From assembly GCA_964423405.1 (NCBI GenBank), contig CAYREY010000020.1, positions 1 through 62,651 on the forward strand: 62,651 nt of DNA, in the 5' to 3' direction. Positions 18,707 to 26,869 of this stretch are shown here, in pieces (position 1 is the first letter of the stretch; the number at the start of each line of letters is the position of its first letter). Position numbers and translations under genes: made by a program. The DNA comes from Bog-950 sp964423405 (lineage in GTDB: Bacteria > Bacteroidota > Bacteroidia > Chitinophagales > LD1). The notes beneath the pieces were generated by a model. It saw nothing but the letters and a program-made list of their open reading frames with translations. It was not told the origin of the DNA and did no database searches.

Positions 18707-19984
18707 ATGGGATTTGTAGATGAGCTAAAGTGGCGTAATATGCTGCACGACATAATGCCGGGCACCGAGGAATTGTTAAATAAAGAGATGGTGACCGGCT
18801 ATATTGGGTTTGACCCAACTGCCGACTCGCTGGGCATAGGCAACATGGTGCAGGTAATGACCCTGCTGCATTTTCAGCGGGCAGGCCATAAACCATTGGC
18901 ACTCATAGGCGGAGCCACCGGCAGGGTAGGAGACCCCTCGGGTAAAACAGCCGAGCGTTCGTTATTATCGGTAGAGCAGATTGAATACAACCTCAACTGC
19001 CAGAAAAAGCAGTTGGAGAAATTTCTTGATTTTAACTGTGGCGCCAACTCGGCCGAAATAGTTAACAATTACGATTGGTTTAAGGATATTACGTTTCTCG
19101 ATTTTATACGCGATGCCGGCAAGCATATCACTATCAACTACATGCTGGCGAAAGATTCGGTTAAGAACCGGATAGAGGCAGAGAGTGGTATGAGCTTTAC
19201 CGAGTTTACCTACCAGCTTATACAGGGCTACGATTTTTACCACCTTTGGAAAAACCGCAGCGTTAAATTACAACTGGGCGGCAGCGACCAGTGGGGCAAC
19301 ATTGTAACCGGCACCGAGCTGATACGCCGTAAAGATGCCGGCGAGGCTTATGCTTTAACCACCCAGCTTATTAAAAAGGCCGATGGTACCAAATTTGGCA
19401 AAAGCGAGGGTGGCAATATATGGCTGGACCCTAAACGCACATCGCCGTATAAGTTTTATCAGTTTTGGCTAAACGTAGCCGATGCCGATGCACCGAACCT
19501 GATACGCATATTTTCGCTGAAAGGAAAAGAAGAAATAGAGGCACTTGAAGCACAACATGCAGAAGCGCCCCACCTGCGTATGTTGCAAAAAGCACTGGCC
19601 GAAGAAGTAACTACCAGGGTACATTCGGAGGCTGACCTGAAACGCGCACAGGAAATGACAGCTATACATTTTGGTTCATCGTTCGATGAGTTTAAAAAGT
19701 TGAGCAACGAAGAAATAGAAGGCTCGTTCGACCAGTCGGAAATTTTTACGGTAAGCAAAGAGTTGTTTGCCGGCGAGGTAGATGCTGTTGGTTTATTAGG
19801 GGCCGATACTACTATCTTTTCATCGAAGGGAGAGGCGCGTAAACTAATACAGGGTAACGGGGTAAGTATTAATAAACAAAAGTGGAGTGTAGATAGAAAA
19901 CTTACTACTGCCGATCTTTTGCACGGCAAGTACCTGTTAGTGCAAAAAGGTAAAAAAGAGTATTACCTGATAGCAGTTAATTAA
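18707..19984 (+). CDS. tyrS: Tyrosyl-tRNA synthetase
   Basis: A class I aminoacyl-tRNA synthetase of normal length (425 residues). Visible parts are the Tyr-binding GYIGFDPTADSL, GGATGRVGDPSGK, the QGYDFYHLW and LGGSDQWGN blocks, the KMSKS loop as KFGKS, and a C-terminal S4-like domain (ARKLIQGNGVSINKQKW). The HIGH signature is degenerate: it reads GIGN (after TADSL), so both His positions are replaced. The second change is common in this enzyme's relatives; the first is less usual. The gene has its own promoter and is followed after 4 bases by a small lipoprotein gene. Confidence 0.96.
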   Translation: MGFVDELKWRNMLHDIMPGTEELLNKEMVTGYIGFDPTADSLGIGNMVQVMTLLHFQRAGHKPLALIGGATGRVGDPSGKTAERSLLSVEQIEYNLNCQKKQLEKFLDFNCGANSAEIVNNYDWFKDITFLDFIRDAGKHITINYMLAKDSVKNRIEAESGMSFTEFTYQLIQGYDFYHLWKNRSVKLQLGGSDQWGNIVTGTELIRRKDAGEAYALTTQLIKKADGTKFGKSEGGNIWLDPKRTSPYKFYQFWLNVADADAPNLIRIFSLKGKEEIEALEAQHAEAPHLRMLQKALAEEVTTRVHSEADLKRAQEMTAIHFGSSFDEFKKLSNEEIEGSFDQSEIFTVSKELFAGEVDAVGLLGADTTIFSSKGEARKLIQGNGVSINKQKWSVDRKLTTADLLHGKYLLVQKGKKEYYLIAVN

Positions 19985-19988
19985 TTGC

Positions 19989-20309
19989 ATGCTGAAAAAA
20001 CTGGTGTTTGGTTTTTTTGTGTTAGGATTGTTGGCGTTGGGTTTTACCGGCTGCGGTGGAAACCCTTTTGCCTGCATAACTGTTGAAGGTACCGCCGATT
20101 CGATACACGTAAACGAACCGGTAATAATTAACGGATATTGCTCTACACAAGCCAGCCAGTATAACTGGGAGATTAACGGCGATTCAATTTTTTTTGAGCC
20201 CCGTATTACCCTGCGTTTCCCTACCCCTGGTGAGCAGACTATTTACCTGTTGGTAGCCAGTGGCCGTAAAACATCGGGCACTACCCAAAAAATAATGGTT
20301 TATCCTTAA
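19989..20309 (+). CDS. Small lipoprotein with PKD-like fold
   Basis: A 106-residue protein with a lipoprotein signal (LKKLVFGFFVLGLLALGFTGC, lipobox GFTGC, Cys22). The mature part resembles a single Ig/PKD domain (VNEPVIINGYCSTQASQYNWEINGDS, ending in a TPGEQTIYLLVAS strand typical of PKD). It starts 4 bases after tyrS and is probably co-transcribed with it. Its stop overlaps that of the convergent pabB gene by 4 bases. No function is known to me. Confidence 0.65.
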   Translation: MLKKLVFGFFVLGLLALGFTGCGGNPFACITVEGTADSIHVNEPVIINGYCSTQASQYNWEINGDSIFFEPRITLRFPTPGEQTIYLLVASGRKTSGTTQKIMVYP

Positions 20310-21649
20310 CCGGTTACCACGGTAGCATTCAGTACCTGTAACATACCCTGCGCCTTCAGCAGTATTTCATTCCATTCGTTTTCGGCTACACTATCGTACG
20401 TAATAGCGCCGCCTACGCGTATGCTCAGGTATTGTTGGGTATGGTTGTATAGTATGCTTCGTATTACCACGTTAAAGTCATAATCGCCGTTGGGTGTAAT
20501 GTAACCAACGCTGCCACTGTATAGCCCGCGCTTAAAGCTTTCGTACTGCTCTATGTTTTTCATTACCTCTATTTTTGGGGCACCGGTCATACTACCCATA
20601 GGGAAAGCATGTTTAATAGCATCTATACCTGGTGTGTTGTTTATCTGCGCGGTAATGGTAGATATCATTTGGTTGACGGTGGCAAACTCATAAATGCCGC
20701 ATAGCTCTTCAACCTGTACCGTGCCCGGCTGGCTGCTTCGGGCCAGGTCGTTACGTACCAGGTCAACTATCATCAGGTTTTCGGCACGCTCTTTTTCGTT
20801 GGCTTGCAGTTGTTGTTTAAGCTGGTCGTTTTCTACCGGCGTGGTGCCCTTTTTAATGGTGCCTTTAATGGGCTGAGATATAAGCTTGCCCCCCTCTTTT
20901 TTTATAAACCGCTCGGGGCTGGCACACAGCAGGTATTTATCATATAGTTTAAAGTAACTGCTAAATGGTGCCCGTGCTTTTGTATTCAACTCCCCAAAAA
21001 CCTGAACCGGGTTTATAGTGGTATTGGTGGCATAAAATTCATTACAATAGTTCAGCTCGTAATAATCGCCGGCTTCTATCTGCTGCTTTATGCTTTCAAT
21101 GTTTTGCAGGTAAGCTTCTTTGTTTGTTCTTGCCTTTAACTTTGTATTTACTTCGTACTCCCCACTTCGTACTTCCCACTTCTCAATAGCTTCTATCAGT
21201 TCAAAGGTTTCGGGGTAGTTGCGGTTTACGGTTAGTTTGTTGCCGCTTAGCTCCAGTATAAACCGGGGTTTAAAAAAGTACATGTCCGGAAACCCAACCC
21301 CATCGGGGTTGTTGCTGTGCAGGTTTTCAATTTCGTTTTTAAGGTCGTACCCCAAAAAGCCAAAAACCGGTGTGCTTATATTTTCTGTAAAAGCCTTTAG
21401 TTTTTCAAAGGCAGTGCCGACAGGCTGCGCCGCGTTAAGGCCGGTAAAGGGCAGTGTATGGTTGGCACCGGTATCAATAAAATCAATAGCATCTACCGCC
21501 AGTACCCATTCTTTAGCAGGGTAATTAGTAAAGTTATAGTTATTGCTGTCCAGCAGGCACACTACATTAAAGCAATCGGCCCAGGCAAGGGCTTTTTGTT
21601 TAAACAGCGCTACATCGGCAATTGGTATGGTTGTAGTTTCTGCCACCAT
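20306..21649 (-). CDS. pabB: Aminodeoxychorismate synthase component I (PabB type)
   Basis: A 447-residue chorismate-binding enzyme that converts chorismate (with ammonia from PabA) to aminodeoxychorismate for folate. The C-terminal chorismate-utilising domain is intact: YELNYCNEF, LLCASPERFIKKEGGKLISQPIKGTIKKG, NLMIVDLVRNDLARS, FPMGSMTGAPK and GYITPNGDYDFNVVIRSI, GGAITYDS. The PIKGT motif with a Lys favours PabB over anthranilate synthase component I, which has PIAGT. No trp genes lie nearby. It is monocistronic here, convergent with the tyrS unit. Confidence 0.85.
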   Translation of the reverse strand: MVAETTTIPIADVALFKQKALAWADCFNVVCLLDSNNYNFTNYPAKEWVLAVDAIDFIDTGANHTLPFTGLNAAQPVGTAFEKLKAFTENISTPVFGFLGYDLKNEIENLHSNNPDGVGFPDMYFFKPRFILELSGNKLTVNRNYPETFELIEAIEKWEVRSGEYEVNTKLKARTNKEAYLQNIESIKQQIEAGDYYELNYCNEFYATNTTINPVQVFGELNTKARAPFSSYFKLYDKYLLCASPERFIKKEGGKLISQPIKGTIKKGTTPVENDQLKQQLQANEKERAENLMIVDLVRNDLARSSQPGTVQVEELCGIYEFATVNQMISTITAQINNTPGIDAIKHAFPMGSMTGAPKIEVMKNIEQYESFKRGLYSGSVGYITPNGDYDFNVVIRSILYNHTQQYLSIRVGGAITYDSVAENEWNEILLKAQGMLQVLNATVVTG

Positions 21650-21692
21650 GCAAGAATAATGTTTATTCTTTTGTAGTAATTAACCGGTAGCT

Positions 21693-22235
21693 ATGCTTCA
21701 TGTAAATTTTACCCCCTTTCCGTTTTTAACTACACAACGGCTGGTATTGCGCCCCTTAACTATGGCCGATGCCCCTGCACTGGCTGCCTTACGCAGCATA
21801 GAAGAAATGAACCGGTACATAGATCGCGCGCCGTTTATATCGTTAGAGGAGGCACAAAACCAGGTAACGCGTTTAAATACCGGTATTGCAAACGGCACCA
21901 ATGCCTACTGGGTGGTATGCCTGAAAGCAGATGATATACTGATAGGTACCTGCTGCCTGTTTAATTTTAGTAACGATAAACTGAGTGCCGAAATAGGTTA
22001 CGAACTTCATCCCTTGCATCAGGGCAAAGGTATAGCTGCCGAAGCGGTAGCGGCGGTGGTAAGCTATGCTGTAAACACTATAGGCGTTAAGCAACTGGAG
22101 GCGGTAATACAGCCCGGTAATGTAAAATCTGTTGCACTTATTAGCCGGCTAGGTTTTAAGCTGAACGAGGCAGCGGGTAAACAGGCCGGGCTAAATGGCT
22201 TTGATATGTATACGTTAGATGTAACGATGGTTTAA
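21693..22235 (+). CDS. GNAT N-acetyltransferase (RimJ/RimL-like)
   Basis: A 180-residue protein with the RimJ/RimL opening (TTQRLVLRPLTMADAPALAAL). The acetyl-CoA pyrophosphate-binding segment is IGYELHPLHQGKGIAAEAVAAVVSYA (Q-x-x-G-x-A type), followed by the typical VIQPGNVKSVALISRLGF. It would acetylate an amine, for instance a protein N terminus or small metabolite; the substrate is unknown. It is divergent from pabB, 43 bases away. Confidence 0.85.
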   Translation: MLHVNFTPFPFLTTQRLVLRPLTMADAPALAALRSIEEMNRYIDRAPFISLEEAQNQVTRLNTGIANGTNAYWVVCLKADDILIGTCCLFNFSNDKLSAEIGYELHPLHQGKGIAAEAVAAVVSYAVNTIGVKQLEAVIQPGNVKSVALISRLGFKLNEAAGKQAGLNGFDMYTLDVTMV

Positions 22236-22242
22236 ACAAAAC

Positions 22243-23445
22243 CTATTCCTCCTTTATACCTGTACAGTACACACACAGGTTCATATCCAGTTTTTGGTTG
22301 GCGTATATGCTTATGCCTTTTACATACATACCAAACGGGCACATGCTCAGGTGGCGGGTGTTATCGGCGTTTTCGTAAGGTAAGCTGTAAGCCGTTTTTA
22401 AGCCTATACCCGTATGGGTGGTGGTAAGCCCTTGTTTAAGCGGGGCGCAACGCAATTTCATGCGGCCATCTAACCTATCGGTAGCATAAATTTCTATGCC
22501 TGTGGCAATGTAGCCATCGGGGCAGTTGCAGGTGTGTGCCACATTATCCAGTGCATTATCCTGCGTGTTTACTGCGCTGCCCGGTGCTGTTACCCCTTGC
22601 GCACCGTACCAAACCGAAGAACCGGTAAGAAGTTCGGGTAACTTTACGCCGTTCAGGTTAAAGCTACCTTCCATATAATCGCTGCTACGCATGCTTATAC
22701 CTGTCATAGCGGTTGTACTATCATCAAATACCAGGTTGTTGTAGCAGTTGTCGCACTCGTTGGTATTGCCGGCAAAATCAGCTTCAGACGTACTTACGGT
22801 TTTAGCCAGCAGGCTTCCGTTTATGCTCAGTTTGGCCTGCGGGGTTACAGTACCTATGCCCACGTTGTTACCATCATCATACAATTGCGAATTGCTAAGG
22901 GTATTGGTGTCAGGCGTTATTTTGGGTATATAGTTAAGCTGCCCAGCAATAGTACCATTACCCGATGGGCCGGTGGGGCCTGTAGCTCCGGTTAAACCTA
23001 TGGGGCCGGTCTCGCCGGTAGGGCCGGTTAAGCCTTGCGGGCCGTTGCTGCTGGTTACTGCATATAATGCAAAGGGCACGCTCAGCATTTCGGTGGTGCC
23101 CATAGTAGTATAGTTGGTGCCACCCTGTGGGTCGTATTCTACTTTCAGGTATTTATGTCCGGTGCTCCAGGGTATAGTAGCAAAGGTGCCTACCACCACT
23201 GTTCCGCTGCCTACACTAGCGGTAAACAGGCCAAACTGGTTGGTAGTAAGCGCTTGTGTTTCCATATACACCAGCGTGCCGTTAGGAAAACCATCGAGTA
23301 TGGTAAATTTTACACCAATGTTCTGGCTGGCCAGTGGGCTGCCGTTGGCATTGCGCGCCACAGCCTGGTAATTAAACGCCTGGGGTATTTGTGCCGATAC
23401 ATGGATAGCTATAGTAAGCAGTATAAGTAGTAGTTTGTTTTTCAT
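22243..23445 (-). CDS. Exported protein with short collagen-like GxT/GPx repeat
   Basis: 400 residues with a signal peptide (KNKLLLILLTIAIHVSAQ). The N-terminal domain (PQAFNYQAVARNANGSPL to SVPFALYAV, about 19-130) is the same type as in the gene at 49932-51344. A short collagen-like run of Gly-x-Thr/Pro triplets follows (GPQGLTGPTGETGPIGLTG, about 135-163), then a VGIGTVTPQAKLSINGS motif typical of fibre/tail-like proteins. The C terminus is Cys-rich (CDNCYNN, CNCPDG, LCVYCTG). It is probably a surface-exposed fibrous protein; no function is established. Confidence 0.7.
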   Translation of the reverse strand: MKNKLLLILLTIAIHVSAQIPQAFNYQAVARNANGSPLASQNIGVKFTILDGFPNGTLVYMETQALTTNQFGLFTASVGSGTVVVGTFATIPWSTGHKYLKVEYDPQGGTNYTTMGTTEMLSVPFALYAVTSSNGPQGLTGPTGETGPIGLTGATGPTGPSGNGTIAGQLNYIPKITPDTNTLSNSQLYDDGNNVGIGTVTPQAKLSINGSLLAKTVSTSEADFAGNTNECDNCYNNLVFDDSTTAMTGISMRSSDYMEGSFNLNGVKLPELLTGSSVWYGAQGVTAPGSAVNTQDNALDNVAHTCNCPDGYIATGIEIYATDRLDGRMKLRCAPLKQGLTTTHTGIGLKTAYSLPYENADNTRHLSMCPFGMYVKGISIYANQKLDMNLCVYCTGIKEE

Positions 23446-23538
23446 TTGAGCGTATTGTTTTTTAAAGTAAGTAAATAGTAATCAAAGTGGCAAAACCCAC
23501 CTGTGCAAAGTGTTTGGTTAAATATTTTGTTGTTTGGT

Positions 23539-23568
23539 TTTGCATATTAAAATACTGCTGTATGTTTG
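23539..23568 (+). promoter_or_regulatory. Promoter of the cytochrome c gene, nearly leaderless
   Basis: TTTG (23539-23542), 18 bases, TATGTTTG (23561-23568). The -7 box ends only 4 bases before the ATG at 23573, so transcription should begin at or next to the start codon. Confidence 0.6.
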
Positions 23569-23572
23569 CCTT

Positions 23573-24058
23573 ATGAACCGCAGGTGGAATTTACAACTGG
23601 CGGCTTTGTTAAGCTTTATTGTTTTATCGGTTTACATCATCTTTACAACCGACCTTACCTCTGTTTTTCATTCTGAGCCAGATAGCATTACAGCAGAGCC
23701 AGTAGTTACTGGTGGTGTGGGTATACCTACCCGTAGTTTTGCTACAGCCGAAGAGAATGTAAAATGGAAAGAAGGTAAATCGCTGTTTAAGTTGAACTGT
23801 GCAGCCTGCCATAATGCAAAGGCAGACGGCACCGGCCCGGCATTAAACGGTGTAACGGCCCGCTGGAGCAGCAGCTACCAGGGTAAAACGGGTGAGCAGT
23901 GGCTATATGCCTGGGTTAAAAACTGGCGTGCGGTTAAAGACGCCGGTTACCCCTATGGCATAGCCATGGCTAACTCGCGCGTTAGCGAGATGAACCTGTT
24001 TACCAACCTCAGCGATAAACAGATAGGAGATATTCTGTTTTACGTAGAGAACCCATAA
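23573..24058 (+). CDS. Membrane-anchored cytochrome c
   Basis: The ATG at 23573 gives a 161-residue protein with an N-terminal membrane anchor (LQLAALLSFIVLSVYIIF, about 7-24) and one heme c site, CAACH (Cys76, Cys79, His80). A distal Met for the sixth ligand is probably in MANSRVSEMN. It is a class I, c6-like domain (KLNCAACHNAKADGTGPALNGV, then LSDKQIGDILFYV) facing the periplasm and would carry electrons. No oxidase or dehydrogenase partner is adjacent; yceI follows on the same strand with its own promoter. The frame extends 13 codons upstream, but the promoter box lies inside that extension. Confidence 0.88.
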   Translation: MNRRWNLQLAALLSFIVLSVYIIFTTDLTSVFHSEPDSITAEPVVTGGVGIPTRSFATAEENVKWKEGKSLFKLNCAACHNAKADGTGPALNGVTARWSSSYQGKTGEQWLYAWVKNWRAVKDAGYPYGIAMANSRVSEMNLFTNLSDKQIGDILFYVENP

Positions 24059-24134
24059 TCAATAGCTTAAATAGCCTTTTAGTGTGCTTACACGGACTTA
24101 CCGCCGATGTACACAATGTGTTTTTATGATATTT

Positions 24135-24172
24135 TTACAAACAATAGTTGTATATACAACTATTGTTTGTAA
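24135..24172. promoter_or_regulatory. 38-base perfect palindrome, probable MarR-type operator of yceI
   Basis: The left half TTACAAACAATAGTTGTAT is followed by its exact reverse complement with no spacer. The centre AGTTGTATATACAACT resembles MarR-family sites. The palindrome covers the -33 TTG (24148-24150) and touches the -7 box (24170-24177), so a bound dimer would block RNA polymerase. A MarR gene lies 900 bases downstream. Confidence 0.75.
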
Positions 24173-24177
24173 TTTTG
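24148..24177 (+). promoter_or_regulatory. Promoter of yceI
   Basis: TTG (24148-24150), exactly 19 bases, TAATTTTG (24170-24177), a strong Bacteroidota-type promoter. Expected transcription start near 24183, 24 bases before the yceI ATG. The -33 element and most of the spacer are inside the palindrome at 24135-24172. Confidence 0.75.
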
Positions 24178-24206
24178 CTGTACAAACATTAAAACAGAAA
24201 CAAATC

Positions 24207-24934
24207 ATGAAAAAATTAATCGCACTACTTGCTGTAGCACTAACGCTAAGCACACAAGCCCAAACCTGGCAAATTGATAACTCGCACTCCAGCGTAAAAT
24301 TTTCGGTAACCCACCTGGTTATATCGGAAGTAGAGGGCCAGTTTAAAACATTTTCAGGCACCGTAACCTCNNNNNNNNNNNNNNNNNNNNNNNNNNNNNN
24401 NNNNNNNNNNNNNNNNNNNNNNNNNNNNNNNNNNNNNNNNNNNNNNNNNNNNNNNNNNNNNNNNNNNNNNTGGTTATATCGGAAGTAGAGGGCCAGTTTA
24501 AAACATTTTCAGGCACCGTAACCTCGGCTAAAGAAGATTTTTCGGATGCCAAAATAGATTTCACTATTGACATAAACAGCATTAATACCGATAACGAAGG
24601 CCGCGATAAGCACCTGAAAAGCGACGACTTTTTTAACGCAGAGAAGTTTCCGAACATGACTTTTAAAGGTATATCGCTGAAAAAAGTAAGTGGTAAAAAC
24701 TACATACTGGAAGGCGACCTGACTATACGCGATGTTACCAAACGCGTAAAACTGGATGTAGTATATAACGGTACCGTAAAAGATCCATGGGGTAATACCA
24801 AAGCAGGCTTTAAAGTTACAGGTGTAGTAGATCGCCTGGTTTATGGCCTTAAATGGAACACACTTGCCGAAGCCGGCCCGGTAGTAGGTAAAGACGTAAC
24901 CTTTGTAATTAACCTGGAACTGGCAAAGAAATAA
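24207..24934 (+). CDS. yceI: YceI-family periplasmic lipid-binding-like protein (interrupted only by an assembly artefact)
   Basis: YceI proteins are secreted lipocalin-like beta-barrels that bind isoprenoid or other lipophilic molecules and are linked to stress. The signal peptide is KKLIALLAVALTLSTQAQ, and the mature start TWQIDNSHSSVKFSVTHLV is the family signature. The gene contains 100 N at 24371-24470, flanked by identical 55-base copies. Removing the N run and one copy (155 bases) leaves 573 bases, an intact frame of 190 residues with YceI blocks such as EGRDKHLKSDDFFNAEKFP and GDLTIRDVTKRVKLDV. It is the first gene after the palindromic operator and probably regulated by the MarR protein that follows. 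Confidence 0.92.
24316..24525. other. False gap: 100 N between two identical 55-base contig ends
   Basis: Bases 24316-24370 and 24471-24525 are identical and sit on either side of exactly 100 N. This is the pattern of two contigs that overlap by one k-mer (55) but were scaffolded without merging. True sequence continues directly. Confidence 0.93.
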
Positions 24935-25021
24935 CATCATATTTTATGCTAATGTGTAGATAGCTGCACAAAGTAACAAGGCGGCTGTTGTAGTTGTAAG
25001 TCTGGAGGTTGTTAGCTGCCG

Positions 25022-25051
25022 AAAAGCGGGATTTTTTAATCCCGCTTTTTT
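25022..25051 (+). terminator. Terminator between yceI and the MarR gene
   Basis: AAAAGCGGGATT pairs perfectly with AATCCCGCTTTT around a TTTT loop and is followed by T residues. It lies 88 bases after yceI and 31 before the MarR start, so the MarR gene depends on read-through or on a weak promoter here (TAATTTTG at 25051-25058 lacks a good -33). Confidence 0.8.
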
Positions 25052-25081
25052 AATTTTGTGTTAACCTGCCCCTACAAGACT

Positions 25082-25546
25082 ATGCCATCAATTGAAGAAC
25101 TAATCAAGCAACCCAAGTTTCGTGATGAAAAGCACAAGGCTGTTATCAGTATTTTATATACGGCTAACCTGCTCAATAACTTTCACGAAGATTACTTCAA
25201 GCAGTTTGAGTTAACCTCTCAGCAGTACAATGCCCTGCGGATATTGCGCGGCCAACATCCCAACCCGGCAACGGTAAACCTGATACGCGAGCGGATGATG
25301 GATAAAATGAGCGATGCCTCGCGCATAGTAGAACGCTTGCGCAAGGCAGGGTTTGTAGAGCGTGTGGTGAGCAAAAAAGACCGCCGCGCTGTAGATGTAT
25401 TAATTACACAAAAAGGGCTGGATGTGCTGGCATTGATAGATGCCCGCGATGAAAAAACCGATAAGCCTACCCGCCACCTATCGCAGGAAGAAGCCGCAGA
25501 GCTTAATCGCTTGCTGGGTAAGGTGCTGGAAGCACTAACCGAATAA
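25082..25546 (+). CDS. MarR-family transcriptional regulator
   Basis: 154 residues from the ATG at 25082 (PSIEELIKQPKFRDEKHKA); the longer frame adds eight unlikely residues. The winged-helix domain is visible: FELTSQQYNALRILRG, LIRERMMDKMSDASRIVERLRKAGFVERVVSKKDRRAVDVLITQKG, the last part being the wing with the family motif DRRAVDV. MarR dimers usually repress nearby genes until a ligand or oxidant binds. The 38-base palindrome over the yceI promoter is the obvious candidate target. The gene's stop abuts the stop of the convergent methyltransferase gene. Confidence 0.9.
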   Translation: MPSIEELIKQPKFRDEKHKAVISILYTANLLNNFHEDYFKQFELTSQQYNALRILRGQHPNPATVNLIRERMMDKMSDASRIVERLRKAGFVERVVSKKDRRAVDVLITQKGLDVLALIDARDEKTDKPTRHLSQEEAAELNRLLGKVLEALTE

Positions 25547-26434
25547 CTATTTCAGCTTTTTAAAACGGGCAAATGCGCCCAGTGGTAGCTTCTTTTTAAA
25601 GCTATCTTCCAGGTATAGTTCACCTACCTCCAGGTTTTGTGCCTTAAAATTCTGCTTCACCATGTTCTCCAGTATCAGCGATGAGAAACCCAGTGAATAG
25701 GCGTTGAGGATTAGAAAATGTTCTTCTTCATTCAACAACTGCAACACGTTTTTCATCATCTCGTTAATGTTGTCTTCCAGTTTCCATTTTTCACCGTCGG
25801 GGCCGTGGCCGTAGGCCGGTGGGTCTAGTATAATACCGTTGTATTTGTTGCCGCGTTTTACTTCGCGTTTGGCATACTTCAATGCATCTTCTACCACCCA
25901 GCGTATATTGTTAAGCCCGCTTAGTTCCATGTTTTCTTTTGCCCAGGTTACCACTTGCTTTATCGAGTCGAGGTGGGTGGTATCGGCACCTGCGGCTTTT
26001 GCTGCCAGCGAGGCCCCGCCGGTATAGGCAAACAGGTTTAAAAATTTAGGCTGAGGGGTTTTTATCGCTTTTATACTGTTGTATATATAACTCCAGTTTA
26101 CAGCCTGCTCTGGAAACACACCTACGTGTTTAAACGAAGTTAAGCCTAACCGTAGTGTTATTTTTGAAGTGGGGCTATCGCCAATCTGGTAGCTGATGTT
26201 CCACTGGTCGGGTGCGTTTTTTAGTTTTTTCCAATCGCCGCTGGATGATGAGCGGGGCACAAATTTTACGTGTGCGCGTTTCTCCCATTCGCTCATGTTC
26301 ATAGAGGGGTCCCAAACAGCCTGTGGTTCGGGGCGAATGGTAATAACATTGCCAAACCTTTCCAGCTTTTGAAAATTGCCACAATCAATTAGTTCGTAAT
26401 CACTAAACCCGTTGGGTGTAAACGATAATATCAT
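25547..26434 (-). CDS. SAM-dependent methyltransferase, RlmI/RlmK-like
   Basis: 295 residues. The C-terminal two thirds carry a Rossmann methyltransferase: motif I FLNLFAYTGGASLAAKAAGA (about 125-145), the acidic THLDSIKQVV, VEDALKYAKRE, and motif IV ILDPPAYGHG. This is the 23S rRNA m5C/m2G-type family of RlmI and RlmK. The N-terminal part is shorter than in RlmI and lacks an obvious PUA domain. It probably modifies 23S rRNA; the exact base is unknown. It abuts the MarR gene tail to tail. Confidence 0.8.
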   Translation of the reverse strand: MILSFTPNGFSDYELIDCGNFQKLERFGNVITIRPEPQAVWDPSMNMSEWEKRAHVKFVPRSSSSGDWKKLKNAPDQWNISYQIGDSPTSKITLRLGLTSFKHVGVFPEQAVNWSYIYNSIKAIKTPQPKFLNLFAYTGGASLAAKAAGADTTHLDSIKQVVTWAKENMELSGLNNIRWVVEDALKYAKREVKRGNKYNGIILDPPAYGHGPDGEKWKLEDNINEMMKNVLQLLNEEEHFLILNAYSLGFSSLILENMVKQNFKAQNLEVGELYLEDSFKKKLPLGAFARFKKLK

Positions 26435-26478
26435 GCCGCGAAAATAATACTTGCCGCTAAACGGGCATCAGATAGTGT

Positions 26479-26790
26479 TTATTTCTCTACAATAACAAAT
26501 ACATCTTCGTTATCGCGTTTCATCCAGTAGTGCTCGCGGGCAAATTTTTCCTGCGTGGCGGGGTTGGTGGTAAGTTCCTGATATGCCTTGTTGGTTTCTT
26601 TAATCTGGTCGGTGTAAAATTTCTTTTTCTCCAGCAGGTCGCTTAGCTCTTTGTGTTTGCGGTATTGCGATAGCAGGTTGCTCTCATCAAAAAATATCAT
26701 CCAGGTGGCAAACACAATAGCCGTTATAAAAAACGGGTTGGTCATCCACCAGGGCAGTTGCGATAATTTTTGTTTGAGCGTTTTAAACAT
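26479..26790 (-). CDS. Septum formation initiator (FtsB/DivIC family)
   Basis: 103 residues from the ATG at 26790 (the frame is open to a TTG at 26808, which is less likely). One membrane helix (FFITAIVFATWMIFF, about 20-35) is followed by a coiled coil (LLSQYRKHKELSDLLEKKKFYTDQIKETNKAYQEL) and the short conserved tail EKFAREHYWMKRDNEDVFVI. FtsB/DivIC links FtsL and FtsQ in the divisome. It is next to, but not clearly co-transcribed with, a membrane protein gene upstream. Confidence 0.85.
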   Translation of the reverse strand: MFKTLKQKLSQLPWWMTNPFFITAIVFATWMIFFDESNLLSQYRKHKELSDLLEKKKFYTDQIKETNKAYQELTTNPATQEKFAREHYWMKRDNEDVFVIVEK

Positions 26791-26869
26791 ACCGTGTAAA
26801 GTTGGCAATAAAGCGGCTAATACCTATAACGTGCTTCGCACAACAGTAGTGTATAAAGGACGATGTTAT

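Noticed and set aside
22950..23040. Repetitive GGGCCGGTNGGGCC-type DNA as a CRISPR or satellite
   Set aside because: It is the codon pattern of the collagen-like triplets; there are no spacers.
24316..24525. 55-base direct repeats as a possible target duplication or insertion
   Set aside because: Identical arrangement at 30779-30988, with exactly 100 N and equal repeat length, is an assembly signature; joined, yceI is intact.
25051..25058. TAATTTTG as an independent promoter of the MarR gene
   Set aside because: The -33 position falls inside the terminator stem and has no TTG; kept only as a weak possibility.
26791..26808. TTG start of the DivIC/FtsB-like protein at 26808
   Set aside because: The ATG at 26790 gives the usual short N-terminal tail before the membrane helix.
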